Positions 46,664-57,205 are shown, counted from the stretch's first letter. The stretch is 64,000 nucleotides of DNA from Rhodococcus sp. BP22 (GCF_014281965.1 NZ_JACFTB010000004.1:1-64000), one strand, 5' to 3'. Numbers and translations: made by a program. Notes: generated by a model not told the origin, from the letters alone.

Positions 46664-48343
46664 ATGGCGGAATTCATTTACACCATGAAGAAGGTGCGCA
46701 AGGCGCACGGCGACAAGGTCATCCTCGACGACGTAACGATGAGCTTCTACCCAGGAGCGAAGATCGGCGTCGTCGGCCCCAACGGTGCCGGCAAGTCCAG
46801 CATTCTCAAGATCATGGCCGGGATCGACCAGCCCGGCAACGGTGAGGCGTTCCTAGCTCCCGGGGCTTCGGTCGGCATCCTCATGCAGGAGCCGGTTCTA
46901 GACGACACCAAGACTGTCCGTGAAAACGTCGAGGACGGTCTCGGCGAGACGATGGTGCAGCTCAAGCGCTACAACGAGATCGCCGAGCTCATGGCGACCG
47001 ACTACTCCGACGAACTCATGGAGGAGATGGGCGAGCTTCAGGAAAAGCTCGACCACGCCGACGCCTGGGAAATCGACTCTCAGCTCGAGCAGGCGATGGA
47101 TGCTCTCCGTTGCCCGCCGCCCGAGTCGCCCGTCACCAACCTTTCCGGTGGTGAGAAGCGTCGCGTTGCGCTGTGCAAGCTACTGCTCAGCAAGCCCGAT
47201 CTGCTCCTCCTCGACGAACCTACCAACCACCTCGACGCCGAGTCGGTTCTGTGGTTGGAGCAGCATCTCGCTGCATATCCCGGCGCTATCCTCGCCGTCA
47301 CTCACGATCGGTACTTCCTCGATCATGTGGCGCAGTGGATCTGTGAGGTCGACCGCGGCCGCCTCTACCCGTACGAGGGCAACTACTCCACGTACCTGGA
47401 GCAGAAGGCCGCTCGCCTCGAGGTGTCCGGCAAGAAGGACCAGAAGCTACAGAAGCGACTCAAGGACGAACTGGCCTGGGTCCGCTCCGGCGCCAAGGCT
47501 CGTCAGGCGAAGAGCAAGGCTCGTCTGGATCGCTACGAAGAGATGGCCATCGAGGCGGAGAAGACTCGCAAGCTCGACTTCGACGAGATCCAGATTCCGA
47601 CGCCTCCGCGTCTGGGCGACGTTGTGGTCGAGGTCAAGAACCTCGACAAGGGTTTCGACGGCCGCGTACTGATCAAGGACCTCTCGTTCACGCTGCCGCG
47701 TAACGGCATCGTCGGCGTGATCGGCCCCAACGGTGTCGGTAAGACCACGCTGTTCAAGACCATCGTCGGTCTCGAAGAACCGGACGGCGGTGAGGTGAAG
47801 GTCGGTCAGACCGTCAAGCTGAGCTACGTCGACCAGAACCGCAGCGGCATCGATCCGAAGAAGACGGTCTGGGAGACCGTGTCCGACGGACTCGACTTCA
47901 TCGTCGTCGGCCAGACCGAATTCCCTTCGCGCGCCTACATCAGCTCGTTCGGATTCAAGGGTCACGACCAGCAGAAGCCTGCCGGAGTTCTCTCCGGTGG
48001 CGAGCGCAACCGTCTGAACCTGGCGATGACGCTCAAGCAGGGCGGAAACTTGATCCTGCTCGATGAGCCGACCAACGACCTCGATGTCGAGACCCTTGGT
48101 TCGCTGGAGAACGCGCTCTTGGAGTTCCCCGGTTGTGCAGTCGTGATCTCGCACGATCGGTGGTTCCTGGACCGGACGTGCACGCATATCCTGGCGTGGG
48201 AGGGTGGCTTCGGCGACAACGAGGCTGCCTGGTACTGGTACGAGGGCAACTTCGAAGGCTACGAAGCCAACAAGGTCGAGCGATTCGGACCCGATGCAGC
48301 ACGCCCGCATCGCGTCACGCACCGCAAGCTGACGAGGGACTGA
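46664..48343 (+). CDS. ettA: Energy-dependent translational throttle protein EttA (ABC-F)
   Basis: A 559-residue ABC-F protein with two ATPase domains and no membrane part. Domain 1: GPNGAGKSS near 39-47, LSGGEKRRVALCK, LLLLDEPTNHLD. Domain 2: GPNGVGKTTLF near 360, LSGGERNRLNLAM, LILLDEPTNDLD. The charged linker QKLQKRLKDELAWVRSGAKA is the P-site tRNA-interaction motif. EttA binds the ribosomal E site and gates the first elongation step by ATP/ADP ratio. It matches Rv2477c by sequence type and position. The gene appears leaderless. Confidence 0.93.
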   Translation: MAEFIYTMKKVRKAHGDKVILDDVTMSFYPGAKIGVVGPNGAGKSSILKIMAGIDQPGNGEAFLAPGASVGILMQEPVLDDTKTVRENVEDGLGETMVQLKRYNEIAELMATDYSDELMEEMGELQEKLDHADAWEIDSQLEQAMDALRCPPPESPVTNLSGGEKRRVALCKLLLSKPDLLLLDEPTNHLDAESVLWLEQHLAAYPGAILAVTHDRYFLDHVAQWICEVDRGRLYPYEGNYSTYLEQKAARLEVSGKKDQKLQKRLKDELAWVRSGAKARQAKSKARLDRYEEMAIEAEKTRKLDFDEIQIPTPPRLGDVVVEVKNLDKGFDGRVLIKDLSFTLPRNGIVGVIGPNGVGKTTLFKTIVGLEEPDGGEVKVGQTVKLSYVDQNRSGIDPKKTVWETVSDGLDFIVVGQTEFPSRAYISSFGFKGHDQQKPAGVLSGGERNRLNLAMTLKQGGNLILLDEPTNDLDVETLGSLENALLEFPGCAVVISHDRWFLDRTCTHILAWEGGFGDNEAAWYWYEGNFEGYEANKVERFGPDAARPHRVTHRKLTRD

Positions 48344-48346
48344 CGC

Positions 48347-48781
48347 TTGTCCGGGAAAAAGTTCGGGTACAGCCTCCAGGTTCGCTGGAGCGACTCGGAT
48401 CGACTCGGGCACGTCAACAACACGCGATTCGTCGAATATCTGCAAGAAGCCCGCGCGCACTTTCTTACCGAGTGCATACAGGCTGCGGAAGGGGCGCGGG
48501 GAGGGTCGGTCGTGAGGAAACTTACGGTCGACTTCCTGCGCCCGATCTTCGACGCGTCCGGGCCGTTGCAGATCGAGGTGTCGATCTCCCGTATCGGCCG
48601 AACTTCTTTCGCTGTTCGGCATCTCGTTCGTGATGTCGAGGGCGCACTGTGTGCCGATGCGGAAGCCGTCATGGTCATGTTCGATCTGAAGGCGCAGGCT
48701 CCACGTCCGGTTACGGATCGGGAGAGGGCCGTATTCAGCGACTACCTCGACGCGCCCGAAGATCGGTCCGAATCCGAGTAG
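48347..48781 (+). CDS. Hotdog-fold acyl-CoA thioesterase
   Basis: A 144-residue 4HBT-family thioesterase with the catalytic Asp pattern in WSDSDRLGHVNNTRFVEYLQ. The YbgC/FadM subgroup fits the length and motif. The start is a TTG three bases after the ettA stop, so it is in the same transcript. A second, related thioesterase follows the NAD-GDH gene. The acyl substrate is unknown. Confidence 0.82.
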   Translation: MSGKKFGYSLQVRWSDSDRLGHVNNTRFVEYLQEARAHFLTECIQAAEGARGGSVVRKLTVDFLRPIFDASGPLQIEVSISRIGRTSFAVRHLVRDVEGALCADAEAVMVMFDLKAQAPRPVTDRERAVFSDYLDAPEDRSESE

Positions 48782-48833
48782 ACCACTCCGAATCCGATTA
48801 GCCTACAAGGGCACCGCCTCGACTTGTTCCCGA

Positions 48834-48839
48834 TAGGCT
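48834..48839 (+). promoter_or_regulatory. Candidate -10 of the gdh promoter
   Basis: TAGGCT, the same hexamer as before ettA and the MFS gene, lies 61 bases before the gdh ATG. A -35 is not clear. Confidence 0.35.
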
Positions 48840-48900
48840 CGTGTTGCGGGGCGGCTGTTTCGGCCGCGCCGGCGATCCTCACAAGGGAGTGGTTCAACAC

Positions 48901-51900
48901 ATGCCTGACGCGGCGGGAACAACGGACATCGACTGGTCGAGCGGACTGCCCGCAGAGTTGGTGACTACCTTGCCCGAAGTGAAGGCAGTCTATTTCGCGC
49001 ACGTCGACACCGATGAGCGCACTGGACCCGCTGCCGAGGCCGAGGACGCGATCGTCCGCATGCATCTGCGGTTGGCGGCGCGCAGAACTCCCGGGGACGC
49101 GCAGATTCGCCTGCATCGCGTCGGCGGGGACGCTACGGGCAGAGTAATAGAGCCTTCGTTGCAGATCGTGACCGACGACATGCCTTTGCTGGTCGAATCC
49201 GTTATGTCGCGACTGTCGCGACTCGATGTCGACGTCACCGACATGGTCCACCCAATAGTGGGTGTCGTTCGAGACAACGATGGAAATCTGATCCGTGTGG
49301 GACCAGCCAACGGCAGTGTCGGCGGGGCCCAGCGGGAGTCCTGGATGCACATTGCGCTGCATCACTCGACGCCAGGCTCTCTTCTGGACGTGCTCGAGGA
49401 CGAGATCGCCGTCGTTCTCGACGACGTCCGTGTGGTCATCGCCGATACCGAAGCGATGCGCGGGCTCCAAGCTTCGGTGGCCCGTACTCTCGCGGACTCG
49501 GCCGAAGGGCGTGACGATGAACGCGCAACGGAACTTCGAGACGCGGCAAACCTGCTCGGTTGGTTGGCCGAAGGCCACTACACACTGCTCGGCTATCGCC
49601 GTTACGACGTGAAACCGGCGCAGGACGGATCGCTGCTGACCCGGTCCGTTTCCGGGAGTGGACTCGGGGTGTTGCGCCAGGATCATGCACTCGATCGGGA
49701 GTCGCCCGATATCAGTGAACGTACCGACCTTTTGACTCTGACACAGGGTTCGAGCCCGGCGACTGTGCATCGCGCGGTGTACCCGTACTTCGTCACGGTG
49801 ATGGATCGTTCGGCTCCAGAGCTCGGCGAGCATCGCTTCATGGGTGTCTTCACCGTGACGGCGTTACACGAGAGCGTGCTCGACATCCCCGTCATCGAGC
49901 GGCGCGTGCGCTCGATCATCGACCGAGCCGGCTACGATCTCGATTCGTACTCCGGCCAAGCGATGCTCGAAGTGTTGCAATCGATGCCGCGATCGGAACT
50001 GTTCGCCTCCGGTACGGAAGCGCTGTTCGAGAATGCGACTGCGGTTCTCGCTATCGGACGTCGCCGCAAGGTCAAGGTATTTCTACGTGAGGACTCCAAC
50101 TGCGCCTTCGTTTCGGCGTTGGTCTACCTGCCGCGTGATCGCTACACGACGAAAGTTCGCCTGGCCGTTCAAGATTGCTTGTTGCGTGAACTCGTGGGCT
50201 CGGGAATCGACTACACCGCGAGAGTCACCGAATCCGATATGGCCTTGCTGCACGTCACCATTCGGCGTGAGGATCGGAACCAGGTCGGAACTGATCTCTC
50301 TCGAGACAATGTTGCTCGTATCGAGTCACTTCTCACCGAGACGATCAAGACGTGGGAGGACGGGCTTGCGCAGGCGATCCTGGACGACACCAGTGTCGAC
50401 GCTATCTCGGCAAGTCGGTACACCGATTCGTTCCCAGAGGCCTACAAGCAGGATTTCGGGCCCGAACGTGCCGTGTTCGATATCGCGCGGCTCGAAGCTC
50501 TCGCCGACGGATCGATCGACATGCAGCTCTATCGGAATTCCGATTCCGCAGTCGGAAGCTGGCGGTTCAGTTTGTACATCGGTGGGCGTGGTGTGTCGTT
50601 GAGTCAGGTCTTGCCGATCCTGCAGAGTCTCGGAGTCGAGGTCGACGACGAGCGTCCGTACCCGATCGGTCGTCCGGATGAACTGCAATGCTGGATATAC
50701 GATTTCGGAGTCTCTGCCTCGCGAGAGATGCTGCGCGCAGCGATCGACAGTGATCTGGACTCCGACCTTCCCAGCGCAGGTGCGCTCGATGAAGAAAGCC
50801 GCGTGCAGCTGAGGTTCACCGACGCATTCACAGCGGTGTGGAACGGACAGGCCGCGGCAGACCGATTCAACGAACTCGTCATGCGTGCCGGCTTGAACTG
50901 GCGGCAGGCGCACATCCTCCGTGCATACGCGAAGTATCTGCGGCAGGCCAACTTTCCCTACAGTCAGTTCAATATCGAGGGTGTTCTACTCTCTCATCCG
51001 AGGACCGCGCAGTTGCTGGTGACCTTGTTCGAGTCTCAATTCGACCCCGAAGGTGCTGCCGAGGAACAGTCAGCCGAACTCGACAAAGAATTGCGGGTAC
51101 TGATCGATCAGGTGGTGAGTCTCGACGCCGACCGGATTCTCCGCGGAATCTTCGAATTGATCCGTGCGACAGTGCGAACCAATTTTTACGTAGTCGATTC
51201 CGTCGGCGAACCCCGCGAGTTTCTGTCCCTCAAGTTCGATCCTCGGTTCATTGCCGAGTTGCCGAAACCGAAGCCGAGATTCGAAATCTTCGTGTACTCA
51301 CCGAGAGTCGAGGGTGTACATCTGCGATTCGGCGCGGTGGCGCGTGGGGGGCTTCGTTGGTCCGATCGACGTGAAGATTATCGCACCGAAGTACTTGGGC
51401 TGGCCAAGGCGCAAATGGTGAAGAACGCTGTCATCGTGCCGGTCGGCGCCAAGGGTGGATTCGTCGTCAAGCGCCCGCCGGTACCGACTGGAGACGCGTC
51501 GAAGGACCGGACCGCGACGACCGAGGAGGGGCGGGCGTGCTATCGGCTGTTCATCGCCGGTCTACTCGACGTGACCGACAATCTCGATCGAGCGACGGGC
51601 GCAGTTCTTCCGCCGGACCGCGTCGTACGTCGCGACGGTGACGACACGTACCTCGTGGTGGCAGCGGACAAGGGGACAGCCTCGTTCTCCGATCTTGCGA
51701 ATGCGGTTGCCGGAGAGTACGACTTCTGGCTCGGGGACGCGTTCGCGTCGGGCGGGTCGGCAGGCTACGACCACAAGGCGATGGGCATCACCGCAAGGGG
51801 CGCATGGGAAAGCGTCAAACGTCACTTCCGTGAAATCGGTATCGATACGCAGACAGAGGATTTCACGGTCGTCGGCATCGGAGACATGAGCGGTGACGTG

Positions 51901-53757
51901 TTCGGAAACGGCATGCTGCTCAGCAAACACATCGGATTGATCGCCGCGTTCGATCATCGACACGTTTTTCTCGACCCGAACCCGGATCGCGCGGCCGCAT
52001 TCGCCGAACGTGCCCGACTGTTCGACCTTCCTCGATCGTCCTGGGCCGATTACGATTCGGCACTGATCAGCGACGGCGGTGGAGTGTGGGAACGTACGGT
52101 CAAGTCGGTGCCGGTCAGTCCTGCGGCCCGCGTGGCTCTCGGTCTCGACGAGTCGACAACCGAGTTGGCGCCACCGGACCTGATCCGCGCAGTCTTGAAA
52201 GCTCCCGCAGACCTGCTGTGGAACGGCGGAATCGGTACCTACATCAAGGCGTCCACCGAGTCGAACTCCGATGTCGGTGACAAGTCCAACGACACAATCC
52301 GGGTCGACGGGAGCGAGATCAGGGCCACTATCGTCGGTGAGGGAGGCAACCTCGGTGCCACTTCGCTCGGACGGATCGAGTACGACCTCGCCGGCGGCCG
52401 GATCAACACCGACGCGGTGGACAACTCTGCAGGTGTCGATTGTTCCGATCACGAGGTCAACATCAAGATCCTTCTCGATTCAGCCATCAGCGACGGCACC
52501 CTCGACCCCGCCGACCGGGACGACCTGCTCGCGTCCATGACCGAGGAGGTGAGCAGGCTCGTGTTGTGGGACAACATCATGCAGAACGAGCTGCTCGGCA
52601 CGTCCCGCTCGGACGCGCCTGCGCTGCTTACGGTGCACCGACGCGTCATCGAGGACCTCGAGGTGCGCAGCGGATTGGATCGCGAACTGGAGGCGCTACC
52701 CTCGGAGATCGAAATCCGAAAGCGTACGCAGGACGGGCGAGGCCTGACCTCGCCCGAGCTCGCAACGTTGATGGCCCACGTCAAGCTGGTCCTGGAGAGC
52801 GACCTGCTTGCCAGCGAATTGCCGGACAGTGACGTGTTCGCGCCGAGACTGCCCAAGTATTTTCCGGAGCCGTTGCGTGAGAAATATTCCAACGCAATCA
52901 CCTCGCATCCACTGCGGCGCCAACTGGTGGCGACGACGCTGACCAACGAGACCGTAGACCGGGGAGGGATCACCTTCGTCTATCGACTTGCCGAGGACAC
53001 CGGGGCGAACGGTACCGATGCGGTGCGCGCATTCGCTGCCGCGACGGAGATCTTCGACCTCGAGGAGCTCTGGCAGGAGATTCGTTCGGCCGACATGTCG
53101 ACTGCATCGTCCGATGAACTGCTGCTCGAATCCAGACGCGTGCTGGACCGCGTGGCCAGGTGGCTGCTCATCAACCGGCCCCAGCCACTTGCCGTCGGTG
53201 CCGAGATCAGCAGGTACGCCTCCAAGGTCCGTTCCCTGAGGAGCCGGGTAGCTGGTTGGATCGAAGGGCATCAGGTGCGAGATCTGAACGATCGAGTTGC
53301 GGCTTCGGTCGAACGGGGCACACCGAGGGAATTGGCGAGTTCGGTCTATCAACTGCTGGACGTGTTCTGTTTGCTCGACATCATCGATGTCGCCGACATC
53401 ACCGAACACGATCTTTCCGAAGTCGCGGAGTTGTACTACGCGTTGGATGCGCACATCGGCATCGATTGGCTGCTGACATCGGTGTCGAGGCTGCCACGTG
53501 GCGATCGTTGGCATTCGTTGGCTCGGTTGGCCTTACGCGACGATTTCTACTCCTCACTCCGAGCCATCACCAAAGAGGTTGTACTGGGCGGAGAGCCGCA
53601 CGAGAGCGCTGCCGAGAAGATCGCCGAATGGGAAGCGATGAATTCATCCAGGCTGACCCGGACACGAACAGCGCTTGCCGAGATCGCGGACTCGGGCACG
53701 CTGGATCTTGCCTCACTGTCGGTGGCAGCCCGTCAGGTTCGCAGCATGGTTCCCTGA
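48901..53757 (+). CDS. gdh: NAD-specific glutamate dehydrogenase, large (L-GDH180) type
   Basis: A 1,618-residue enzyme that deaminates glutamate to 2-oxoglutarate and ammonium. ACT-like and other regulatory domains occupy the first 700 residues. The catalytic region runs from about 790 to 1270: RGGLRWSDRREDYRTEVLGL, then KAQMVKNAVIVPVGAKGGFV with the substrate lysines near 835-850, and the NAD fold with GIGDMSGDVFGNGMLLS. The C-terminal 350 residues are helical. Length agrees with the Streptomyces and M. tuberculosis (Rv2476c) enzymes. The ATG at 48901 is preceded by AAGGGAG. In mycobacteria the enzyme is checked by the GarA/PknG system. Confidence 0.93.
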   Translation: MPDAAGTTDIDWSSGLPAELVTTLPEVKAVYFAHVDTDERTGPAAEAEDAIVRMHLRLAARRTPGDAQIRLHRVGGDATGRVIEPSLQIVTDDMPLLVESVMSRLSRLDVDVTDMVHPIVGVVRDNDGNLIRVGPANGSVGGAQRESWMHIALHHSTPGSLLDVLEDEIAVVLDDVRVVIADTEAMRGLQASVARTLADSAEGRDDERATELRDAANLLGWLAEGHYTLLGYRRYDVKPAQDGSLLTRSVSGSGLGVLRQDHALDRESPDISERTDLLTLTQGSSPATVHRAVYPYFVTVMDRSAPELGEHRFMGVFTVTALHESVLDIPVIERRVRSIIDRAGYDLDSYSGQAMLEVLQSMPRSELFASGTEALFENATAVLAIGRRRKVKVFLREDSNCAFVSALVYLPRDRYTTKVRLAVQDCLLRELVGSGIDYTARVTESDMALLHVTIRREDRNQVGTDLSRDNVARIESLLTETIKTWEDGLAQAILDDTSVDAISASRYTDSFPEAYKQDFGPERAVFDIARLEALADGSIDMQLYRNSDSAVGSWRFSLYIGGRGVSLSQVLPILQSLGVEVDDERPYPIGRPDELQCWIYDFGVSASREMLRAAIDSDLDSDLPSAGALDEESRVQLRFTDAFTAVWNGQAAADRFNELVMRAGLNWRQAHILRAYAKYLRQANFPYSQFNIEGVLLSHPRTAQLLVTLFESQFDPEGAAEEQSAELDKELRVLIDQVVSLDADRILRGIFELIRATVRTNFYVVDSVGEPREFLSLKFDPRFIAELPKPKPRFEIFVYSPRVEGVHLRFGAVARGGLRWSDRREDYRTEVLGLAKAQMVKNAVIVPVGAKGGFVVKRPPVPTGDASKDRTATTEEGRACYRLFIAGLLDVTDNLDRATGAVLPPDRVVRRDGDDTYLVVAADKGTASFSDLANAVAGEYDFWLGDAFASGGSAGYDHKAMGITARGAWESVKRHFREIGIDTQTEDFTVVGIGDMSGDVFGNGMLLSKHIGLIAAFDHRHVFLDPNPDRAAAFAERARLFDLPRSSWADYDSALISDGGGVWERTVKSVPVSPAARVALGLDESTTELAPPDLIRAVLKAPADLLWNGGIGTYIKASTESNSDVGDKSNDTIRVDGSEIRATIVGEGGNLGATSLGRIEYDLAGGRINTDAVDNSAGVDCSDHEVNIKILLDSAISDGTLDPADRDDLLASMTEEVSRLVLWDNIMQNELLGTSRSDAPALLTVHRRVIEDLEVRSGLDRELEALPSEIEIRKRTQDGRGLTSPELATLMAHVKLVLESDLLASELPDSDVFAPRLPKYFPEPLREKYSNAITSHPLRRQLVATTLTNETVDRGGITFVYRLAEDTGANGTDAVRAFAAATEIFDLEELWQEIRSADMSTASSDELLLESRRVLDRVARWLLINRPQPLAVGAEISRYASKVRSLRSRVAGWIEGHQVRDLNDRVAASVERGTPRELASSVYQLLDVFCLLDIIDVADITEHDLSEVAELYYALDAHIGIDWLLTSVSRLPRGDRWHSLARLALRDDFYSSLRAITKEVVLGGEPHESAAEKIAEWEAMNSSRLTRTRTALAEIADSGTLDLASLSVAARQVRSMVP

Positions 53758-53812
53758 GCGTTACCGATCGTCCCTGAAACACGAGACACCGATACAAGAG
53801 AGAGAAACCGAC

Positions 53813-54277
53813 TTGACTGTGCCCAAGAATCATTTGTCGAACGAACTGGAACCTAAGCAACGAATCGGGTTCCACACCAGCGTCGAGGTTCGTTGGTCGG
53901 ATATGGATGCCTACCAACACATCAACCATGCCCGCATGGTGACGCTCCTCGAGGAGGCACGTATTCCGTGGCTGCTGGTCGACGGTAAACCTACGGCGAA
54001 CCTGCGTCACGGTGCCGTCATTGCGGACTTGCATGTTCGATACCGGGGTCAACTACGTCACGAGGACGGTCCGCTGGACGTGTTCATGTGGGTGGACAAG
54101 GTCCGAGCGGTGGATTTCGTTGCAGGTTACGAGGTTCGGGCGAAGGGTAAGTCTCTCGATACACCCGCCGCGATCGTTGCGTCGACGCAAATAGCGGCGT
54201 TCGACATGAATACTCAGGGGCTGCGGAGATTCACAGCCGAAGAGCGGACGTATCTGGAAAGCTGGCAACGTGTTTGA
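53813..54277 (+). CDS. Hotdog-fold thioesterase (Rv2475c-like)
   Basis: A 154-residue 4HBT protein with the motif RWSDMDAYQHINHARMVTLL (catalytic Asp) and a normal second half. The start is a TTG at 53813, with AGAGAGAG upstream. It is paralogous to the thioesterase before gdh. By order it corresponds to Rv2475c. Its end overlaps the next gene by eight bases. Confidence 0.82.
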   Translation: MTVPKNHLSNELEPKQRIGFHTSVEVRWSDMDAYQHINHARMVTLLEEARIPWLLVDGKPTANLRHGAVIADLHVRYRGQLRHEDGPLDVFMWVDKVRAVDFVAGYEVRAKGKSLDTPAAIVASTQIAAFDMNTQGLRRFTAEERTYLESWQRV

Positions 54278-54956
54278 GCGTGTCCTCACCATTCCTGATC
54301 CCGTCGAACGCAAGAACCTCGTGGCCTTCCTGGAGAAGGCAGTCCGGCTCGACGAGGCTGCTGTCGTTCGTATGAGAACCCGTGCCGACGGCCGTGTATC
54401 GGTTTGGACGGCAACCGGATTCGAGGCACTCGCGGTGCGGGTCATCACGGGAACGATCGTGCCCGACGACACCTCGGCCGCTGCCGATCAACTCGTGGCG
54501 ACCTTGCAATCGGCATCCGACGGCGTGGTGGATCCTGGATTCTCGATGGACTCGGCCTGGCGAGGTGCGCTTCCCCCGGACAGCGGTTTTCACCATGTGG
54601 ACGACGTCCCGGCACGCGTCCTGATCGATCTTGCTCAGCGGGGTGCAGCCCTGGCCAAGGAGCACGGGAGTAGCCACGGCCCACCGGTATCACTCCTGGA
54701 TCAGGAAGTGCTGCACGTCGACGGACCAGGCGATGACGTGTCGATCGCTATGCGCACGGTGTTCGCTCTTACCGCAATGGGTTTCGTTCCCCACTCGGGT
54801 GTGGACCCGTTGACGGCCGACGTCGACCTCACCAGTATCGACGCCGACGAGTTGGTGCGGGTGCGGGCCACCAAGGTGTGGTTGCGGCTCGATGCACGCT
54901 ACGGATCGGTCTTCTGTAGACGCGGGGATCCGTTGTCCCTCAGCGTCGAACGTTAG
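54270..54956 (+). CDS. Conserved hypothetical protein (Rv2474c-like position)
   Basis: A 228-residue soluble protein I cannot assign to a functional family. It has a regular alpha/beta composition, no signal or membrane segment, and starts MFERVLTIPDPVERKNLVAF from a GTG inside the end of the thioesterase gene, implying coupling. It is convergent with the alpha-glucosidase gene. Confidence 0.7.
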   Translation: MFERVLTIPDPVERKNLVAFLEKAVRLDEAAVVRMRTRADGRVSVWTATGFEALAVRVITGTIVPDDTSAAADQLVATLQSASDGVVDPGFSMDSAWRGALPPDSGFHHVDDVPARVLIDLAQRGAALAKEHGSSHGPPVSLLDQEVLHVDGPGDDVSIAMRTVFALTAMGFVPHSGVDPLTADVDLTSIDADELVRVRATKVWLRLDARYGSVFCRRGDPLSLSVER

Positions 54957-54987
54957 CCTCTACCGAATCAGCCCGCTGTGTGTGCCG

Positions 54988-56571
54988 TCAGACGAGCCAT
55001 GCAGCGGCATCGGCGGGGAGCTGTCCGTCGACGAGCGGCGCGCTCGACATCAGCAGCTCACCAGGTGGAAGTGGAATGGCTGCATCGGTCGCATTGAGGG
55101 CGCAGATGAGTCCTCCTTGCCGGCGGAACGCCAGGCAGCCGGGAGGGCTTCCGTACCAATCGACTCCGCTTCCAGCGAATTCGGGTCGCAGCGCACGAAG
55201 CTCGAATGCTGTCCGATAGAAGTTGAGCATCGAATCGACGTCTTCCAACTGTTCCTCGACGGTCAACGGCGCCCAATCGGGTGGAATGGGTAGCCATGTG
55301 TTCGGGGAGGTGCTGAAGCCGAACGGGGGCGCCGGGGACTCCCAGGGCAACGGCACGCGGCAACCGTCGCGGCCTCGTTCGGCATGCCCGGAGCGTTCCC
55401 AGACCGGATCTTGAAGGACATCGTCCGGTAGGACGGCGTTCGGTAATCCGAGTTCGGATCCGTTGTAGACGAATACCGTTCCGGGGAGTGCCAACTCCAG
55501 GAGCAGCATCGCCCGTGCCCGCCCTGTTCCTCGGGTTCCGCCGCCGTAGCGGGTCACTTCGCGCTCGATGTCGTGATTGGACAGTGTCCACGTAGGTGTT
55601 CCGTCGACTCGCGCGACTGCGGCGAGCGAGTTGGTGACGGCATCGCGAATTGTGGCGGCATCGAAATCGGCCTCGGCCAAGCGGAAATTGAATCCGAGAT
55701 GCAGTTCGTCCGGTCGGAGGTAGTCGCCGAACCGTTCGTTGTCCTGGACCCAGATTTCCCCGATGGTGACCTTGTTCGGGTATTCGTCCATCACTTTGCG
55801 GATGCCGCGGTGAATCTCGTGGACACCCTCGTTGTTGAATCGAGGATCGTCGTCGTCGTTCTTCATCAGGGTGTTCAACTCGAGGTTCATGTCGTGCAAT
55901 TCGGCGGGCTTGGCCATGCCGTGCGCGACATCGATGCGGAAACCGTCGACACCTCTATCGAGCCAGAACCGCAGCGTCTTCGCCAGATCCTCGGCCACTT
56001 CAGGATTCGTCCAGTTCAGGTCCGGTTGCTCGGGTGCGAAGATGTGGAGGTACCACTGCTCCGGACGCCCATCCGAATCGGTGACGCGAGTCCACGCCGA
56101 ACCGCCGAAGATGCTGGGCCAGTTGTTCGGCGGCTCGGAGCCGTCCCCTTTACCGTCGCGAAAGATGTAGCGAGCACGTTCAGGGCTTCCCGGCGTGGAC
56201 TCGAGGGCTGCGATGAACCAGGGATGCTGATCGCTGGTGTGATTCGGCACCACATCCATCGTGACCTTGATATCGCGAACGTGTGCTTCTTCGATGAGCG
56301 CGTCCATGACGGCCAAGTCGCCGAACAGGGGATCGATATCTCGTGGATCGGAGACGTCGTAACCGTGGTCGGCCATCGGGGAACGCATGACCGGGCTTAG
56401 CCACAACGCGTCGACACCCAACAGTTCCAGGTACCCGAGTTTTTCCCTGATGCCACCGAGGTCACCCACTCCATCACCGTTGGAGTCGGCGAACGATCGC
56501 GGGTAGATCTGGTAGAAGATCGCGTCCTTCCACCAGGTTTCTTCGGGCGCGTGGAGCGTCGGATCGTTCAC
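54988..56571 (-). CDS. aglA: GH13 alpha-glucosidase
   Basis: A 527-residue alpha-amylase-family enzyme. Conserved regions: DVVPNHTSDQHPWF (I), DGFRIDVAHG with the Asp nucleophile (II), IGEIWV with the Glu acid (III) and LSNHDIER with the transition-state Asp (IV). The start WWKDAIFYQIYPRSFADSNG is typical of oligo-1,6-/alpha-glucosidases; length and loops favour an exo-acting enzyme rather than an endo-amylase. The GTG at 56571 is taken as start, though no strong ribosome site is seen. Corresponds to Rv2471 by type and order. Confidence 0.88.
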   Translation of the reverse strand: MNDPTLHAPEETWWKDAIFYQIYPRSFADSNGDGVGDLGGIREKLGYLELLGVDALWLSPVMRSPMADHGYDVSDPRDIDPLFGDLAVMDALIEEAHVRDIKVTMDVVPNHTSDQHPWFIAALESTPGSPERARYIFRDGKGDGSEPPNNWPSIFGGSAWTRVTDSDGRPEQWYLHIFAPEQPDLNWTNPEVAEDLAKTLRFWLDRGVDGFRIDVAHGMAKPAELHDMNLELNTLMKNDDDDPRFNNEGVHEIHRGIRKVMDEYPNKVTIGEIWVQDNERFGDYLRPDELHLGFNFRLAEADFDAATIRDAVTNSLAAVARVDGTPTWTLSNHDIEREVTRYGGGTRGTGRARAMLLLELALPGTVFVYNGSELGLPNAVLPDDVLQDPVWERSGHAERGRDGCRVPLPWESPAPPFGFSTSPNTWLPIPPDWAPLTVEEQLEDVDSMLNFYRTAFELRALRPEFAGSGVDWYGSPPGCLAFRRQGGLICALNATDAAIPLPPGELLMSSAPLVDGQLPADAAAWLV

Positions 56572-56732
56572 AACTGGCAAGTGTGCCAAACGAAACCCAC
56601 TCGTCTCGACCCAGGGAGTGCGATTGGCGCGATATCGCAGACCGGAAGCCCGGTTTTCGTGCTCAAACAGTCCAGTTGTCCGAAATGTGCGGTATCTTTC
56701 CACCCAGCCGCAATGAAGGAGATCTCCCCGTA

Positions 56733-57200
56733 ATGACCGAACTGGCTATCGAGGCCGTGCGTTTGAGTGAAGTTCAGTTGAACGCCAGCCCGATCAACCC
56801 GGAATGGATCCTTCACGGCGAGCCCGTCGCGCGGTCCGCGGAGTGGACCCGCACACTCGATGGGACCACCACCTTCAATGTCTGGGATTGCACTGCCGGC
56901 CGATTCAATTGGTACTTTCACGTCGATGAGATCGTGCACATCATGGACGGATCGGTCACAGTCTCTGCGGAAGGCTCTCCACCACGGACGCTCGTTGCCG
57001 GGGACGCGGCACTGTTCCGCGCGGGTACGTGGTCGGAGTGGCATGTAACGGACTACGTCCGAAAGCACGCGATTCTGCGCAGTAATCTGCCTGCTTCGGT
57101 CTCCCGCGCACTCGACTTGGCACGCAACCTCCGCGGGGCACTGCGCAAGGTCTCGGGGCTCGGACGCGGGAAAAGCGCTCCGATCCCACGAGGCCTGTGA
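56733..57200 (+). CDS. Cupin-domain protein
   Basis: A 155-residue single-domain cupin. The core contains FNWYFHVDEIVHIMDGSVTV (metal-type His and Glu positions) and RTLVAGDAALFRAGTWSEWH. The C-terminal tail is basic. It resembles the EutQ/ureidoglycine-aminohydrolase type cupins; the substrate is unknown. AAGGAG lies 11 bases before the ATG at 56733. Confidence 0.78.
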   Translation: MTELAIEAVRLSEVQLNASPINPEWILHGEPVARSAEWTRTLDGTTTFNVWDCTAGRFNWYFHVDEIVHIMDGSVTVSAEGSPPRTLVAGDAALFRAGTWSEWHVTDYVRKHAILRSNLPASVSRALDLARNLRGALRKVSGLGRGKSAPIPRGL

Positions 57201-57205
57201 CCGGC